64,000 nucleotides of DNA from Saccopteryx bilineata. Its lineage: Eukaryota; Chordata; Mammalia; Chiroptera; Emballonuridae. The DNA lies in NCBI RefSeq assembly GCF_036850765.1, contig NC_089492.1:167832296-167896295 (forward strand). Direction: 5' to 3'. This document shows, in pieces, positions 10,860-24,229 of this stretch. The position numbers and the translations under genes were made by a program. The notes below the pieces were generated by a model, which saw only the letters and a program-made list of their open reading frames with translations, did not search any database and was not told the DNA's origin. Every line of letters begins with the position of its first letter. Position 1 is the first letter of the stretch.

Positions 10860-12317
10860 TTTGGCAACTGGAGTCCACTAATTATGGTCTCTGTTCCCTA
10901 GGTATGGTCTGTCTGCAGGCCCACCACCCCCTCTTCTGTTGCTGCCTAGGGCTTTTGGGTTTGGGCGTTGCCGGTACCTGCCCACTGAGGCTGTTGCTGT
11001 GGTTTCCACCTCTCCTTCATGGGAGTGACTGTGATCACATGCTTGGGTGTACAAGCCTTGTTGGCCTTGGCCTTTGCCCTGCCCCCATCGGTGGCATTAT
11101 GCTCAGCCCTGAGGTCAGTGAAAGCACCTTTGCTCAGCTGCAGGTCTCTGCCTGTTTCCAGGCTTTTGCCCCACTCTTGCAGGAGGAGTCTTCTCATGGA
11201 CCAGCTGCTAGCCTTGGCACTACTGGCCAGTAGCAGAACTCCACCTATTCTGGGTTTTTGGCTCCACCCTTGCAGGAGGAGCCGGCTCCCAAGTCAGGCC
11301 ACAAGCCTTGGTTCCATGGGCAGGGCAAGGCTGTGCTCCTGTGCCCTTGCTCAAGGGTTGGTCTCCACCCCTTCCAGGTTTCCCGCCCTTCTTTTGCAGG
11401 CTGGATTACATGCTGCGGGCAGCTGGGCTTGACCGCTTTTGCCCACCTACTCCTCCCCTGCCGGGCAGGACTGAGCTCACACTTGGGCCCAGTGGCGGCC
11501 AGCAGGCTTCCACCCCTGCCAAGAGAACTGCGCCTCCATGTCCCACCACCACCTGCCCTCCAGCAACCCTCAGCCATGTGGGGTGCGAGCGCTGCAGCTC
11601 AGATCCTAAGACTCACTACTGTAAACCCGAAAGCTCCCTCCTTCTAAGCAACTCTGCTCTGAGTGCCGTGGGAGAACTTGTTTGGCTGCTCTCCTGCTTC
11701 CCTTTGCTGGTATTGCTGTTTCTGGGGGAAATGTTCACTTCAGATTTGGGGAGTGACTTGTCCCAGGGGTTAGGGTGGCTGTCTCCCAAAATGTTTCTCC
11801 CTGTGCCTCCTAGATTACACTCTCTTTTTGCTACTCTGGTATTCTCTTCTCTCCCCATCCCCTGGAGCCTCAGGTGAGTTGTTGTGGGAGAGGTTTTCTG
11901 CATGGTCCCTTTAAGAAGGATCCTGGGTCTGAGAAATCAGTCTCTTTCTCACAAACAGTATCCTGACTTGTTTCCAGCTAAATATTATCCTTATGCCTCT
12001 TCTGGGCTCTGGGGCTGCAGGCTGGGGCTTTGTTCTTGGGGCTCAGGACCCTCCCCTCTCTGCTAAACTCACTTCCCACCATGTGAGTCTCTCCCAGCTG
12101 CTGTTTGCTCCAGAGAGCTGGGCAGCCCTCTCCGCGTTTTTGCTTTTCCTACCAGTCTCGGTGTGGCTTCTTCAGTGTTCCTTGATTGAAGAGTCCTCTT
12201 AGTTTAGTCCAAAGTTGTTTTTTTCAGATGACAGTTCTTAAAATTATTCTGTAATCCACTTTGGTTCTGGGAGGTGGATGTTGGTATATCCACCTCCTCC
12301 AGCACCATCTTGTCTTT
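10860..12317 (-). promoter_or_regulatory. L1 5' UTR (internal promoter region)
   Basis: This GC-richer, CpG-poor stretch lies between ORF1 and the 5' end. Several long open frames occur on both strands, but they have no protein hallmarks and follow from base composition. In working L1s this region holds the sense and antisense promoters. Confidence 0.7.
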
Positions 12318-12334
12318 TTTTCTACCTGAAATTT

Positions 12335-12735
12335 TTTTGTTGTTGTTTGTTTCTTTAAATTCTGAAACCGGAAACGGGAAGAGACAGTCAAACAGACTCC
12401 TGCATGCGCCCGACTGGGATCCACCCAGCACGCCCACCAGGAGGCGATGCTCTGCCCACCAGGGGGCGATGCTCTGCCCCTCTGGGGCGTCGCTCTGTTG
12501 CGACCAGAGCCACTCTAGTGCCTGGGGCAGAGGCCAAGGAGCCATCCCCAGCACCCAGGCCATCTTTGTTCCAGTGGAGCCTCGGCTGCGGGAGGGGAAG
12601 AAAGAGACAGAGAGGAAGGAGAGGGGGAGGGGTGAAGAAGCAGATGGGCACTTCTCCTGTGTGCCCTGGCTGGAAATCAAACCCGGGACTTCTGCATGCC
12701 TAGCCAACGCTCTACCACTGAGCAACCAGCCAGGG
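12335..12735 (-). mobile_element. tRNA-derived SINE, long type
   Basis: It is the reverse-oriented copy of the type at 4249. A perfect 14-bp target duplication TCTACCTGAAATTT flanks it at 12321-12334 and 12736-12749. It keeps more CpGs (cgcccgactgggatccaccc) than the other copies, which suggests it is among the younger ones. Confidence 0.95.
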
Positions 12736-12787
12736 TCTACCTGAAATTTATATAATGTTATTACCCAGTGTCACTCCAATAAATTTA

Positions 12788-12907
12788 ATTTTTTATTGAA
12801 TGTATTAGGGTAAAACTGATGAATATAATTATACAGGTTTCAGGTGCCCAATTCTATAGCACATCTCTGTATACCATATTGTGTGTTCACCTCCCCTCCC
12901 CGCCAAG
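12788..12907 (-). mobile_element. Very short 5'-truncated L1 (about 120 bp)
   Basis: An L1 3' end (tttattgaatgtattagggt, then tacaggtttcaggtgcccaa) is flanked by TCCAATAAAT on both sides (about 12775 and 12908), its likely target duplication. Confidence 0.6.
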
Positions 12908-12917
12908 TCCAATAAAT

Positions 12918-13957
12918 CTTTTTTTTTAATAAATGAAAAATTAAAAAAGAGCCAGTGAGGAGATGAACAGCAAATGTAAAAGGACTGAATCTACAGATTT
13001 GGTCAAGGATTGGCTTGGAAAAGATGGAAAAAGAAACATCTAATACAATTTTGTGATTTTAATTGTTTGATGGTAGTACCATTAATGGGAAGAGTAAACG
13101 CAGAAGGAAGAGTAATTTTTTTCTGAAGATGAATTGAATTTTGAGCCCATTAAGTCTGAAATGCCTGCAGGGCATTTAGGTAGAAATATATGAGCATGTA
13201 GCTTAGGAGACTGGTACGGGTTAGGAATTAACTTGTCATAAATATATAATATTTACAGCAATGGGGAAAGATGGCAAAAAAAAAATGAAAAGTAAAAAAA
13301 TGAGCATAAAATGTAAGCCTCAAGCAGAGCTCTAAAGAAAACAAACATTTAAGTTAAAGTGATCACTAAACTTTCAGTGATCACAAACCCACTGAGAATC
13401 TGAAGGAAGTTACTTCTTCATTTCTGGCAGAGTCTACACCTGCCCAACATTTTTTATGCTACTTTACAGAGAGGCACAGTCCTCTTGATGTTCATCACTG
13501 TAATACCTTCCGGTTTAAGAGAGGAATGGCAGAACAGGACACAGAAAAACGTTGGCCAGAAAGATTAGGAAACCACAAAAGAAGTTCTACTGTTGAAAGA
13601 AGTAAGATAAAGTGTAAGCTGCAGGCAATAAGCAAGAGGAAGTTAGAGACCTGGCTGAGAGCCAGTAATGCAGGGCCTTGTACATCAGGTTGAGAAATTT
13701 TACTTAATCTTAAAAGCAATGAACAGATATTGAAGTTTTATATAGGGGAGTCATCTGATCAGATTTGCATGTCTACAAGATTATACTGGCTGCTGGATGA
13801 TGAATGGAAGAAAACAAGGATGTATTTGTGGCTTCCAGGACTTGCTTACTATAAACACAAACAGATGCTATGCACATTAAATGCTTGATTTGTAAATCCT
13901 TCTATCATTTACATTTTGGTATTTTATTATTATTATTATTTCTTCTGACAACTTTAG
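12918..13957. other. Intron, mostly unassigned
   Basis: There is no open frame with protein hallmarks. Text around 13700-13800 (gagtcatctgatcagatttg) resembles an old interspersed repeat I cannot name. A short ATT repeat lies at 13925-13941 just before the exon acceptor. Confidence 0.5.
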
Positions 13958-14367
<410 letters not shown>

Positions 14368-14560
14368 GTAAGCCTGTGCTAAATGTTTCTCTTCCATTCA
14401 CTTGTTTAATCTTTAAAGCATGGTAATACTATCCATAATTTACAGGTAGTGAAATTGAGACTCTTGGTTTGTGAAAATGATGATTCATTACACTATTAAC
14501 AAGAGTGGGGGTTAGAATTTGAACACAGGCAGGACTAGGTAATCTTAAATCTTGTGTGCT
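14368..14560 (+). repeat. MIR SINE remnant
   Basis: It reads cacttgtttaatctttaaag, then a tacaggtagtgaaattgaga core and gttagaatttgaacacaggc, the usual MIR order. It ends where the next SINE was inserted. Confidence 0.75.
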
Positions 14561-14561
14561 T

Positions 14562-14940
14562 GGCCCTGGCCGGTTGGCTCAGTGGTAGAGTGTCGGCCTG
14601 GCATGCAGGAGTCCTGGGTTTGATTCCCAACCAGGGCACACAGGAGAAGCACCCATCTGCTTCTCCACCCCTCCCCCTCTCCTTCCTCTCTGTCTCTCTC
14701 TTCCCCTCCCACAGCCAAGGCTCCATTGGAGCAAAGTTGGCCTGGGCACTGAGGATGGCCCTGTGGCCTCTGCCTCAGGCACTAGAATGGCTCTGGTTGC
14801 AACAGAGCAATGCCCCAGATGGGCAGAGCATCACCCCCTCGTGGGCATGCCGGGTGGATCCCGGTTGGGTACATGTGGGAGTCTGTCTGACTGCCTTCCC
14901 GTTTCCAACTTCAGAAAAATACAAACAAATAAACAAACAA
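14562..14940 (+). mobile_element. tRNA-derived SINE, long type
   Basis: The head ggccctggccggttggctca opens a complete copy with a CAAACAAATAAACAAAC tail. It is flanked by AATCTTGTGTGCTTGG and AATCCTGTGTGCTTGG, a 16-nt duplication with one mismatch. It was inserted into the end of a MIR. Confidence 0.95.
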
Positions 14941-14956
14941 AATCCTGTGTGCTTGG

Positions 14957-15992
14957 CTGCCATGTTAAAGTCTTCCTGATTGCCTACATGTTCAATTGGA
15001 GGGAAAGGTTTTGTGCATAAGAAGTTTTCAACCAAAACTATCATGAGTTGGTGTTAGGCTGGCCCGTGGTGCTTTGGAATCATAAACTATCATGTGAAAA
15101 AATGTATGGCCTTGCAATCATGCTTCCAGTGTCAGAACCAAGTTTCTGCAAGTTTCCTGCAGTTTTTCTAAATTTCAAACACTATTAGAGCTTTAAATAC
15201 ATCAGCCCTTCTCCTGAAGAATATTAAAAAGTGATTAAGTTATTGAAACTGGGTAATGGGTTCATGAAGGTTCATTACACTATCCCCTCTACTTTTGTAT
15301 ATGTCAAAATACTTTCATAAGAACAAGAGTTTTCAAAAGTTAAGAAAGATTAAAAATATGGGTTCAAGGGAGGTACAATATAAATACTATATCAGATTGG
15401 TTTGCACTATAAAGTTGAATGACAGCTTTACATGATTAAAATGTAAACATTTGCACTAAATTATTTGATTATTCAAGCTCAAAATTTATGTATATTTGAA
15501 ACCCTTTTCCTAATTATTTATCTTGCTATATGGCAAAATAATTGGCCTCTACAGTCCTATTCCTCTAAAGTAATTATGAATAAATTTGATAAAGTGTTCT
15601 TTTCCATTAGTTTATCAGTAAAGTATGGAAATATGATGCTTTTAAATGCTATTTAATTTTCATAATCCTAAATGACAAAATTTATTATTGAAATTTGCTT
15701 CTTATGAGATATATTTTGAGAATGATCCATTTATACCCCAAGGTATTTTTATGGCTTTAATGTCTTCAACAAATTTTATGGTAGATGTTCTAACAATGAT
15801 TTTGGATACCTATGACAAAGAATGGGCCACAAAGAAGTTACCTATTTGAACAAGTTCAGAACATGGGACTGGGCTGATGTATAAATGGACCTTTCTAATC
15901 AGAGCTGAGTATAGTTGCAGCTCCTTGTCCTGCATGAGGTTAAGTTGTACACCATTCTGAAAGCTTGGAAATCAAAACCTTGGAGAGTACAC
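14957..15992. other. Intron, nothing recognised
   Basis: AT-rich sequence. The short open frame at 15465-15656 has no protein hallmarks. Confidence 0.5.
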
Positions 15993-16037
15993 CTCTAGAG
16001 CTAGAACTAGAGCTAGAGCTAGAGCTAGAGCTAGAAA
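15993..16037 (+). repeat. (CTAGAG)n hexamer microsatellite
   Basis: About seven units of CTAGAG with one variant (CTAGAA) run directly into a polypurine tract. Confidence 0.9.
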
Positions 16038-16153
16038 GAGAAGAAGAAGGAGAAGGAGAAGAAGGAAGAAGAAGAAGAGGAGGATGAGGAGAAAGAGGAA
16101 GAAGAGGAAGAAGAAGGGAGGAGGGAGGAGGAAGAGGAGGTGGAGGAAGGAGA
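16034..16153 (+). repeat. Polypurine GAA/GGA tract, about 120 nt
   Basis: Apart from two T residues (in aggatgagga and gaggtggagg), every base is A or G over about 120 nt. Such mirror-like purine runs can form triplex DNA. Confidence 0.9.
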
Positions 16154-16334
16154 ACTCCTGATGAATCAGATGATTTGGGGATATCCCAATCATTTTATGG
16201 ATTCAAATGTCATCTATCTGCTGTTGACCCACAGATTTGCACTTCTGTTCCTGACCTTGGCCCTGTGCTGGGTGCATAGACCCAGCTGCTTCTCTGACAT
16301 CTCTATTTGGATGTCTATAAGGCATCTCTAACTT

Positions 16335-17235
16335 CACATATCCAAATTCGAACTTTTGTCTTTCCCCCTGGAGGCTTCCACATTTTAGTTAATTGTAACT
16401 TTCTTTATTGAGTTGCTTATGCCTAAAATCTTGAACTTACCTTAACCTCTTTTCTTCTTACACACACCATATCCAATTCATCAGCATATCTGTCAACCCT
16501 ACTTTCAAAACATATCTAGAGTATCACCAATCCTCAACACTTCTACCACTCTGGTCCAAACTACCATCACACCTTCCCTGGAAAAATTAATAGCCCCTTT
16601 CCTATCCCTTGACTTTTGACCATTCCAAGCTCCAATCTACTTTCCACAGAGAAAACAGGGGGATTCTATTAAAAAGGAAGCCAGACCACCTCACTTCTCT
16701 GCTCAAAGCCAACAAATGTCATCCCATTTCACTCAGAGTGAAAGCCAGAGCCTGAACTGTGACCCATAAGTCCCTCAGGGTTAGGTTTTCTCACCTCTCC
16801 CAGTTTTCTCCCTCTCCTCTGCCTTTCTTTTACTCTATCCTAGTCCAATTAACCTCCTTGCTGTACCTCAAACACCAGGCACTTCCTACCCTGTACTTTA
16901 CCTTGCTGTTCCCTCTGCCCAAAAATGCACTTTCCTTCTCTTTCTTCGAGTTTTTACTCAATGTTCCATTCTCTGAGAGCCCTTCTCTGGCCAGCCTATG
17001 AACATTTCATCCTTCTACATAAACCCAACTCTTTCCCTCTCCTTCTCTGGTTTATTTTTTCTCCTAAACATGCATTTTGTTCTCACATACCACATATTTC
17101 ACATTTATCTCACTTGTCCCCCCACAAGATGAACTTTCAGAATAGGGTTTTATATGTGCTTTGTTCACTGCTTGATCCCCACTCCCTGGAATGGTGCTGA
17201 GCACAGAGTAGGCTCTGTGGAATAAATGAATGCAT
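16335..17235 (+). repeat. LINE2 (L2) 3' remnant
   Basis: The text follows the L2 3' end: tgtacctcaaacaccaggca, ttgctgttccctctgccc, gagagcccttctctggccag, tttgttcactgcttgatccc and gagcacagagtaggctctgt. It is old and decayed. Open frames here (16759-17001, 16925-17200) are shadows of it. Confidence 0.8.
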
Positions 17236-17400
17236 ACTAATATTACCTTTTGAGGTAAGTAGTATTACTGATTCTTTCAGAAATGAGAATTTAAAAAACT
17301 GAGGCTAAGAGATTATGTAACATCCCAGGGTCACACAGTGGTGTCAGAGCTAGGATTCAAACTCAGCAGGCTCTAGAACCTGAGAGTAATCTATCTCACT
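17236..17400 (+). repeat. MIR SINE remnant
   Basis: It shows gaggtaagtagtattactga, then actgaggctaagagattatg and ggtcacacagtggtgtcaga, the diagnostic MIR order. Confidence 0.85.
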
Positions 17401-17553
17401 AGTTTTCAAAGAAAGAAATGTCGTGCAGAAAATGGATGTGGGAGGTGTGGAAAGTAAGTTCTTCTGCCCTGGAATAGGACCATCAGCTTCAATTTCTATC
17501 CTGAGGAAACAACTCATTTTCTTTTCTGGCTTTTCTTCCTCTCACTTCTATGA

Positions 17554-18918
<1,365 letters not shown>

Positions 18919-18938
18919 TACGATGGCACTTTATATTT

Positions 18939-19214
18939 TTTAAGTGAGAGGAGGGGAGATAGACTGATTCCCACATGCACCCTGACCGAGATCCACTCAG
19001 CAATCCCCATCTGGAGCCAATGCTCTAATCAATCAAGCAATCCTCAGCTCCTGAGGCCAACATTCAAACCAATCAAGTCACTGGCTGCAAGAGGGGAATA
19101 GAGAAAGAGAAGGGGTAGAGGGTCACTTCTCATGTGTGCCTTGACCAGGGATTGAACCCTGGACATCTGCATGCTGGGCTGACTCTCTACCCACTGAGTA
19201 AGCTGGCCAGGGCC
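18939..19214 (-). mobile_element. tRNA-derived SINE, older divergent type
   Basis: On the minus strand it reads GGCCCTGGCCAGCTTACTCA and has the same plan as the other long SINEs but a different middle part. Its target duplication tacgatggcactttatattt (18919-18938) matches tacaattgcactttaaattt on the far side of the hAT MITE that follows. Confidence 0.8.
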
Positions 19215-19220
19215 TAAAAT

Positions 19221-19486
19221 CAGAGGCAGATTTAATGGCGGGTGCACTGGATGCACACCCTGGTCCCTGACTTCTGAAGGGCCTCACAAAACCCCACCTT
19301 TACACTTTCTAATGACACCAAGTTTGGTTTCATATGTGCAATTTTAACATTAATAGTACATAATATTTTTTATCTATTTAGAAATATGGTTAACATGTAT
19401 TTTTATTTTTCTGTTTTTCTCTTTTTTTAAGAGGCTCAATATTTTCTTCTGCACCTGGGGCCGCAAACGACTTTGATCCGCCTCTG
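19221..19486 (+). mobile_element. Non-autonomous hAT-like MITE, copy 1 (266 bp)
   Basis: The ends CAGAGGCAGAT and (reverse complement) CAGAGGCGGAT form a terminal inverted repeat. Flanks are CCTAAAAT (19213-19220) and CCTACAAT (19487-19494), an 8-bp duplication with one mismatch as hAT elements make. There is no coding potential. A second copy is at 37458-37722. It sits inside the right-hand target duplication of the neighbouring SINE. Confidence 0.85.
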
Positions 19487-19632
19487 CCTACAATTGCACT
19501 TTAAATTTCCCAGCTTACTGTTTTGACATTCAGAACTCTAAATATAAAATTACTTTTGTTAGAATAACTTTTAAACATAACCTAATAGGCTTTTAAATGG
19601 TTTAACCATTATTTCCATGCTTAATTATCTAA

Positions 19633-20600
<968 letters not shown>

Positions 20601-21435
20601 GAACTTTTTGAGGTTTGGGGGGTTATTTTTCCCAGCTTTATTTAAGTATGATTGAAAAATTAAAATGGTATACACTTAAGGAATATATGATGTTTAGATA
20701 TGTGTATACATTGTTAATTGATTAGTACAATAAAGCTAATTAATGTATTTATCACCCATATAGTAACATTTTTTGGTGGGGAAGTAAGAACATTTGAGAT
20801 CTACTCTTCTAGCAAATTTCAAGTATACAATGTTATTAATTATAATCATCATGATGCATATTAGGTCTTCAGAATTCATTCATCTTATAACAGAGTTTGT
20901 ACCCTTTGACCAGCATCTCCCCTTTTGTTCCACTCAGTAACCCCTGGTAACCACCATTCTACACTGTTATGAGTTTGACTTTATTTTTAGATTTGACATA
21001 TAAGTGAAATTCTATAGTATTTATCTTCCTGTGTCTGGCTTATTTCACTTAGCATAATGTCCACCAGTTTCATCCATGTTGTCACAAATGTCAGTATTTT
21101 ACTCTTTGTTAAAGCTGAGTAATATTCCACTATACATATTACATTTTCTTTGTCCATTCATTTGTCAATGGACATTTAGGTTGTTGCCATACTTTGGCTA
21201 TTGTGAATAATGTAATGAATACAAGAATGAAATTGTCTCTCCAAGACAGTAATTTTACTTTTTGGGGGGGGGGTATAACCCAGAAGTGGGAGTGCAGGCA
21301 GGTCTAGCTTCAATTTTTTGAGGAATCTTTATAATGCTTTCCATAATGACTGTACCAATTTACATCCCCAACAATAGCACACAAGCATTCCTTTTTCTCG
21401 ACATCCTCATCAACACATGTTATCTTTTAACTATT
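20601..21435 (-). mobile_element. Ancient L1 3' UTR and ORF2 end
   Basis: Old mammalian L1 3' text on the minus strand: atttatcacccatatagtaa, cagtaacccctggtaaccac and ttcatccatgttgtcacaaa. It is heavily mutated and truncated. Confidence 0.7.
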
Positions 21436-22764
21436 TTAATTAAAATATAGTTGACAGCCTGTTTTGTGGAGGTTCAGTGGATAGAGCATCAACCTGGAAT
21501 GTTGACATTGCTGGTTCAAAACCCTGGGAATGCTTGGTCAAGGCACATATTACAAGCAAGCAATGAACAACTAAAGTGAAGCAACTAGGGGTTGATACTT
21601 CTTGCCTCAATCCCCCCCTCTGTAAATAGATAAAATCTTTAAAAAATACAATTGACATACAATATTATATTAGTTTCAGGTGTACAACATAGTGATTCAA
21701 TGTTTATATATCTTACAATATGATCACCACAATAGGTCTAGTAACCATCTGCTACCATACAAAGTTATAATATTATTGACTATATTCCTTGTGCTGTATT
21801 ATACAGTACATCTCCATGATTTACTTATTTATTTTGTAACTGGGAGTTTGCACCTCTTATTGCCCTTCACCTTTTCACCCATGCTTTTCCCCATCCCCTC
21901 TGTCAAATATGTTTGTTCTCTGTGTCTATAAGTCTGTTTCTGTTTTTTGTTTGTTCATTTGTTTTTTCTATATTTAGATTCCACATATATGAGAGTTTTC
22001 CAGTTAGTTTTATACCATTATGATTAGAAAATAGGTTTGATTTTATTTCAATCTTCTTGAATTTACTGAGGCTTGTTTTGTGGCTTAACATGTGATATAT
22101 CCTGGAGAATGTTTCCTGTGCACTTAAATAGAAAGTGTATTCTGCACTTTTTAGAAGAACTGTTCTGTGAATATTAGCTACATCCCTCTGGCCTAATTTC
22201 TCATTTAAGGCCAATCTTTTCTTATTGCTTTTCTGTCTGGATGATCTATCCATTGATATAAGTGGGGTATTAATGCCACCTACTGTCATTGTATTACTGT
22301 CTATTTCTCCCTTTATGTGTTAATATTTGCTTAATGTATTTTAAGTTCTCCTATGTCAAGTGCATAAATATTTGTGAATGGTCTATCCTTCTCTTGAATT
22401 GACCCCTTTATCCTTATTAATGCCTTTCTCTGTCTCTTGTTACAGTCTTTGTTTTAAAGTTTATTTTGTCTGATAAGAGTATTGCTGACCAATTTTCCTT
22501 TTGTTTCTATTTGCATGGAATATTTTTTCCATCTCTTCACTTTTAGTCTGTGTGTCTTTTGATCTGAAATGAGTGTCTTATAGGCATCATATAGATGGGT
22601 CTTCATTCAGCCACCCTATGTCATTCAATTGGAGCATTTAGTTCATTTACATATAAATATAATTATTGATAGGTATGTATTATTGCTACTTCATTAATTC
22701 TCCTTTGGCTGACTCATTATTTCTATCTTATTAATTATTTTCTGGAAATTTTGTAGTTCTTTTC
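21436..22764 (-). mobile_element. Old L1, 3' end and endonuclease part, outermost host of the nest
   Basis: The first part is an L1 3' UTR (tattagtttcaggtgtacaa). At about 21990 the text jumps to the ORF2 endonuclease (minus frame 21903-22289, with RIYHMLSHKTSLSKFKKIEI), so several kb of ORF2 are deleted. It then runs through the ORF2 start to the inter-ORF region and continues as ORF1 text at 36819, on the far side of two younger L1s. Confidence 0.7.
21457..21643 (+). mobile_element. tRNA-derived SINE, short type
   Basis: It carries gaggttcagtggatagagca and ggttcaaaaccctgggaatg (box B like) and ends in an A-rich tail. It is flanked by aaaatatagttgaca and aaaatacaattgaca, a 15-nt duplication inside the old L1. 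Confidence 0.85.
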
Positions 22765-23977
22765 TTTTTTTTCTTATTTAGACAATTAAATTTAACATGG
22801 TGACATTGGATAATCAGAGTACATAGATTTAGAGAAAATATCTCCACATCTTTTGGACAGTCAATTATGTTGTACACCCATCACCAAAAGTCAAATCATC
22901 TTCTGTCATCCTATATTTTGTTTCTCTTTAAGCCCCTCCCCTTCCCCCATCCCACTCACTATCCACCCTTCCCTTCCCCCTGGTAACCACTGCACCCCTG
23001 TCTATGTTCATGAGTCTCAATTTTGTGTCCCACCTATGTGTGGAATCATACAGTTCTTAGCTTTCCCTGATGTACTTACTTCACTCAGTATAATGTTATC
23101 AAGGTCCATTCATGTTGTAAATGATCCTATGTCATCATTTCTTATGACTGAGTAGTATTTCATAGTATATATGCCCCACATCTTCTTTATCCAATCCTCT
23201 ATTGAAGGGCTTTTTGGTTGTTTTCATGTGTTGGCCACTGTGAACAATGCTGCAATGGACATGGTGGTGCATGTGTCTTTATGTATCAATGTTTTTGAGT
23301 TATAGGGGTACATACCCAGTAGAGAGATTGCTGGGTCATATGGTAGTTCTATTCTTAATTTTTTGAGGAAACACCATACTTTCTTCCATAATGGTTGCAC
23401 TAATTTACTTTCCCACCAACAGTGAATGAGGCTTTCTTTTTCTCCACAGCCTCCCCAATACTTGTTGTTACCTGTATTGTTGATAATAGCTAATCTAACA
23501 GGTGTGAGGTATTATTTCATTATAGTTTTGATTAGCACTTCTCAAATAGTGATAATGAGCATTTTTTATATATCTATTGGCCATATGTATTTCTTCTTGG
23601 GAGAAGTGTCTGTTCATGTCCTCTTTCTATTTCTTTATTGGCTTGTTCATTTGTTTGTTTTTTGCTGAGTTTTATGAGGTCTTTATACATTTTGGACATT
23701 AGTCCCTTATCTGAGCTGTTATTTGAAAATATCATCTCCCATTTAGTTGGCTGTCTGTTTGTTCTGTTGTCAGTTGTTTTTTTTTCTGTTCAAAAGCTTC
23801 TTAGTCTAATGTGGTCCCATTCACTTATCTTTGCCTTCACTTCCCTTGCCTTGGAGTCAAATTCATAAAATATTCTTTATGACCAAGGTCCATGAATTTA
23901 GTACCTATGTTTTCTTATATATAATTTATTGTTTTAGATCTTATATTTAGGTCTTTGATTAATTTGAATTAATTTTT
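22765..23977 (-). mobile_element. Middle L1 of the nest, 3' part
   Basis: The 3' UTR and ORF2 C-terminal codons lie on the minus strand. The sequence stops at ttgaattaattttt (23964-23977) and resumes after the inner L1 at 31790 with the same 14 bases. ORF2 pieces here are in several frames. Confidence 0.85.
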
Positions 23978-24229
23978 TTTTAATTTTATTTTTTTAATGG
24001 GGCGACATCAATAAATCAGGATACATATATTCAAAGATAACAAGTCCAGGTTATCTTGTCTTTCAATTATGTTGCATACCCATCACCCAAAGTCAGATTG
24101 TCCTCTGTCACCTTCTATCTAGTTTTCTTTCTGCCCCTCCCCCTCTCCCTTTCCCTCTCCCTTTCCCCTCTCCCCCCGTAACCATCACACTCTTATCAAT
24201 GTCTCTTAGTTTCACTTGTATGTCCCACC

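Larger units (their letters stand above)
5875..12317 (-). mobile_element. Near full-length L1, antisense in intron
   Basis: The 3' UTR (with a C-rich tract at 5950-5992), ORF2, ORF1 and a GC-richer 5' UTR are all present in order on the minus strand. The 5' end near 12317 reads GACAAGATGGTGCTGG. Both ORFs are broken by stops and frameshifts. I did not find a clear target duplication; the 5' flank is confused by a later SINE at 12335. Confidence 0.9.

Noticed and set aside
10751..11903. Several frames of 83-189 codons on both strands
   Set aside because: All lie in the 5' UTR of an L1, where GC-rich sequence has few stops. They lack protein hallmarks and overlap each other.
12204..12744. Frames up to 173 codons on both strands
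   Set aside because: They are SINE sequence read in all directions; the same text is seen in four other SINE copies.
16759..17200. Two 80-91 codon frames before the 95-nt exon
   Set aside because: The sequence is an L2 remnant and has no splice or family relation to the sulfotransferase.
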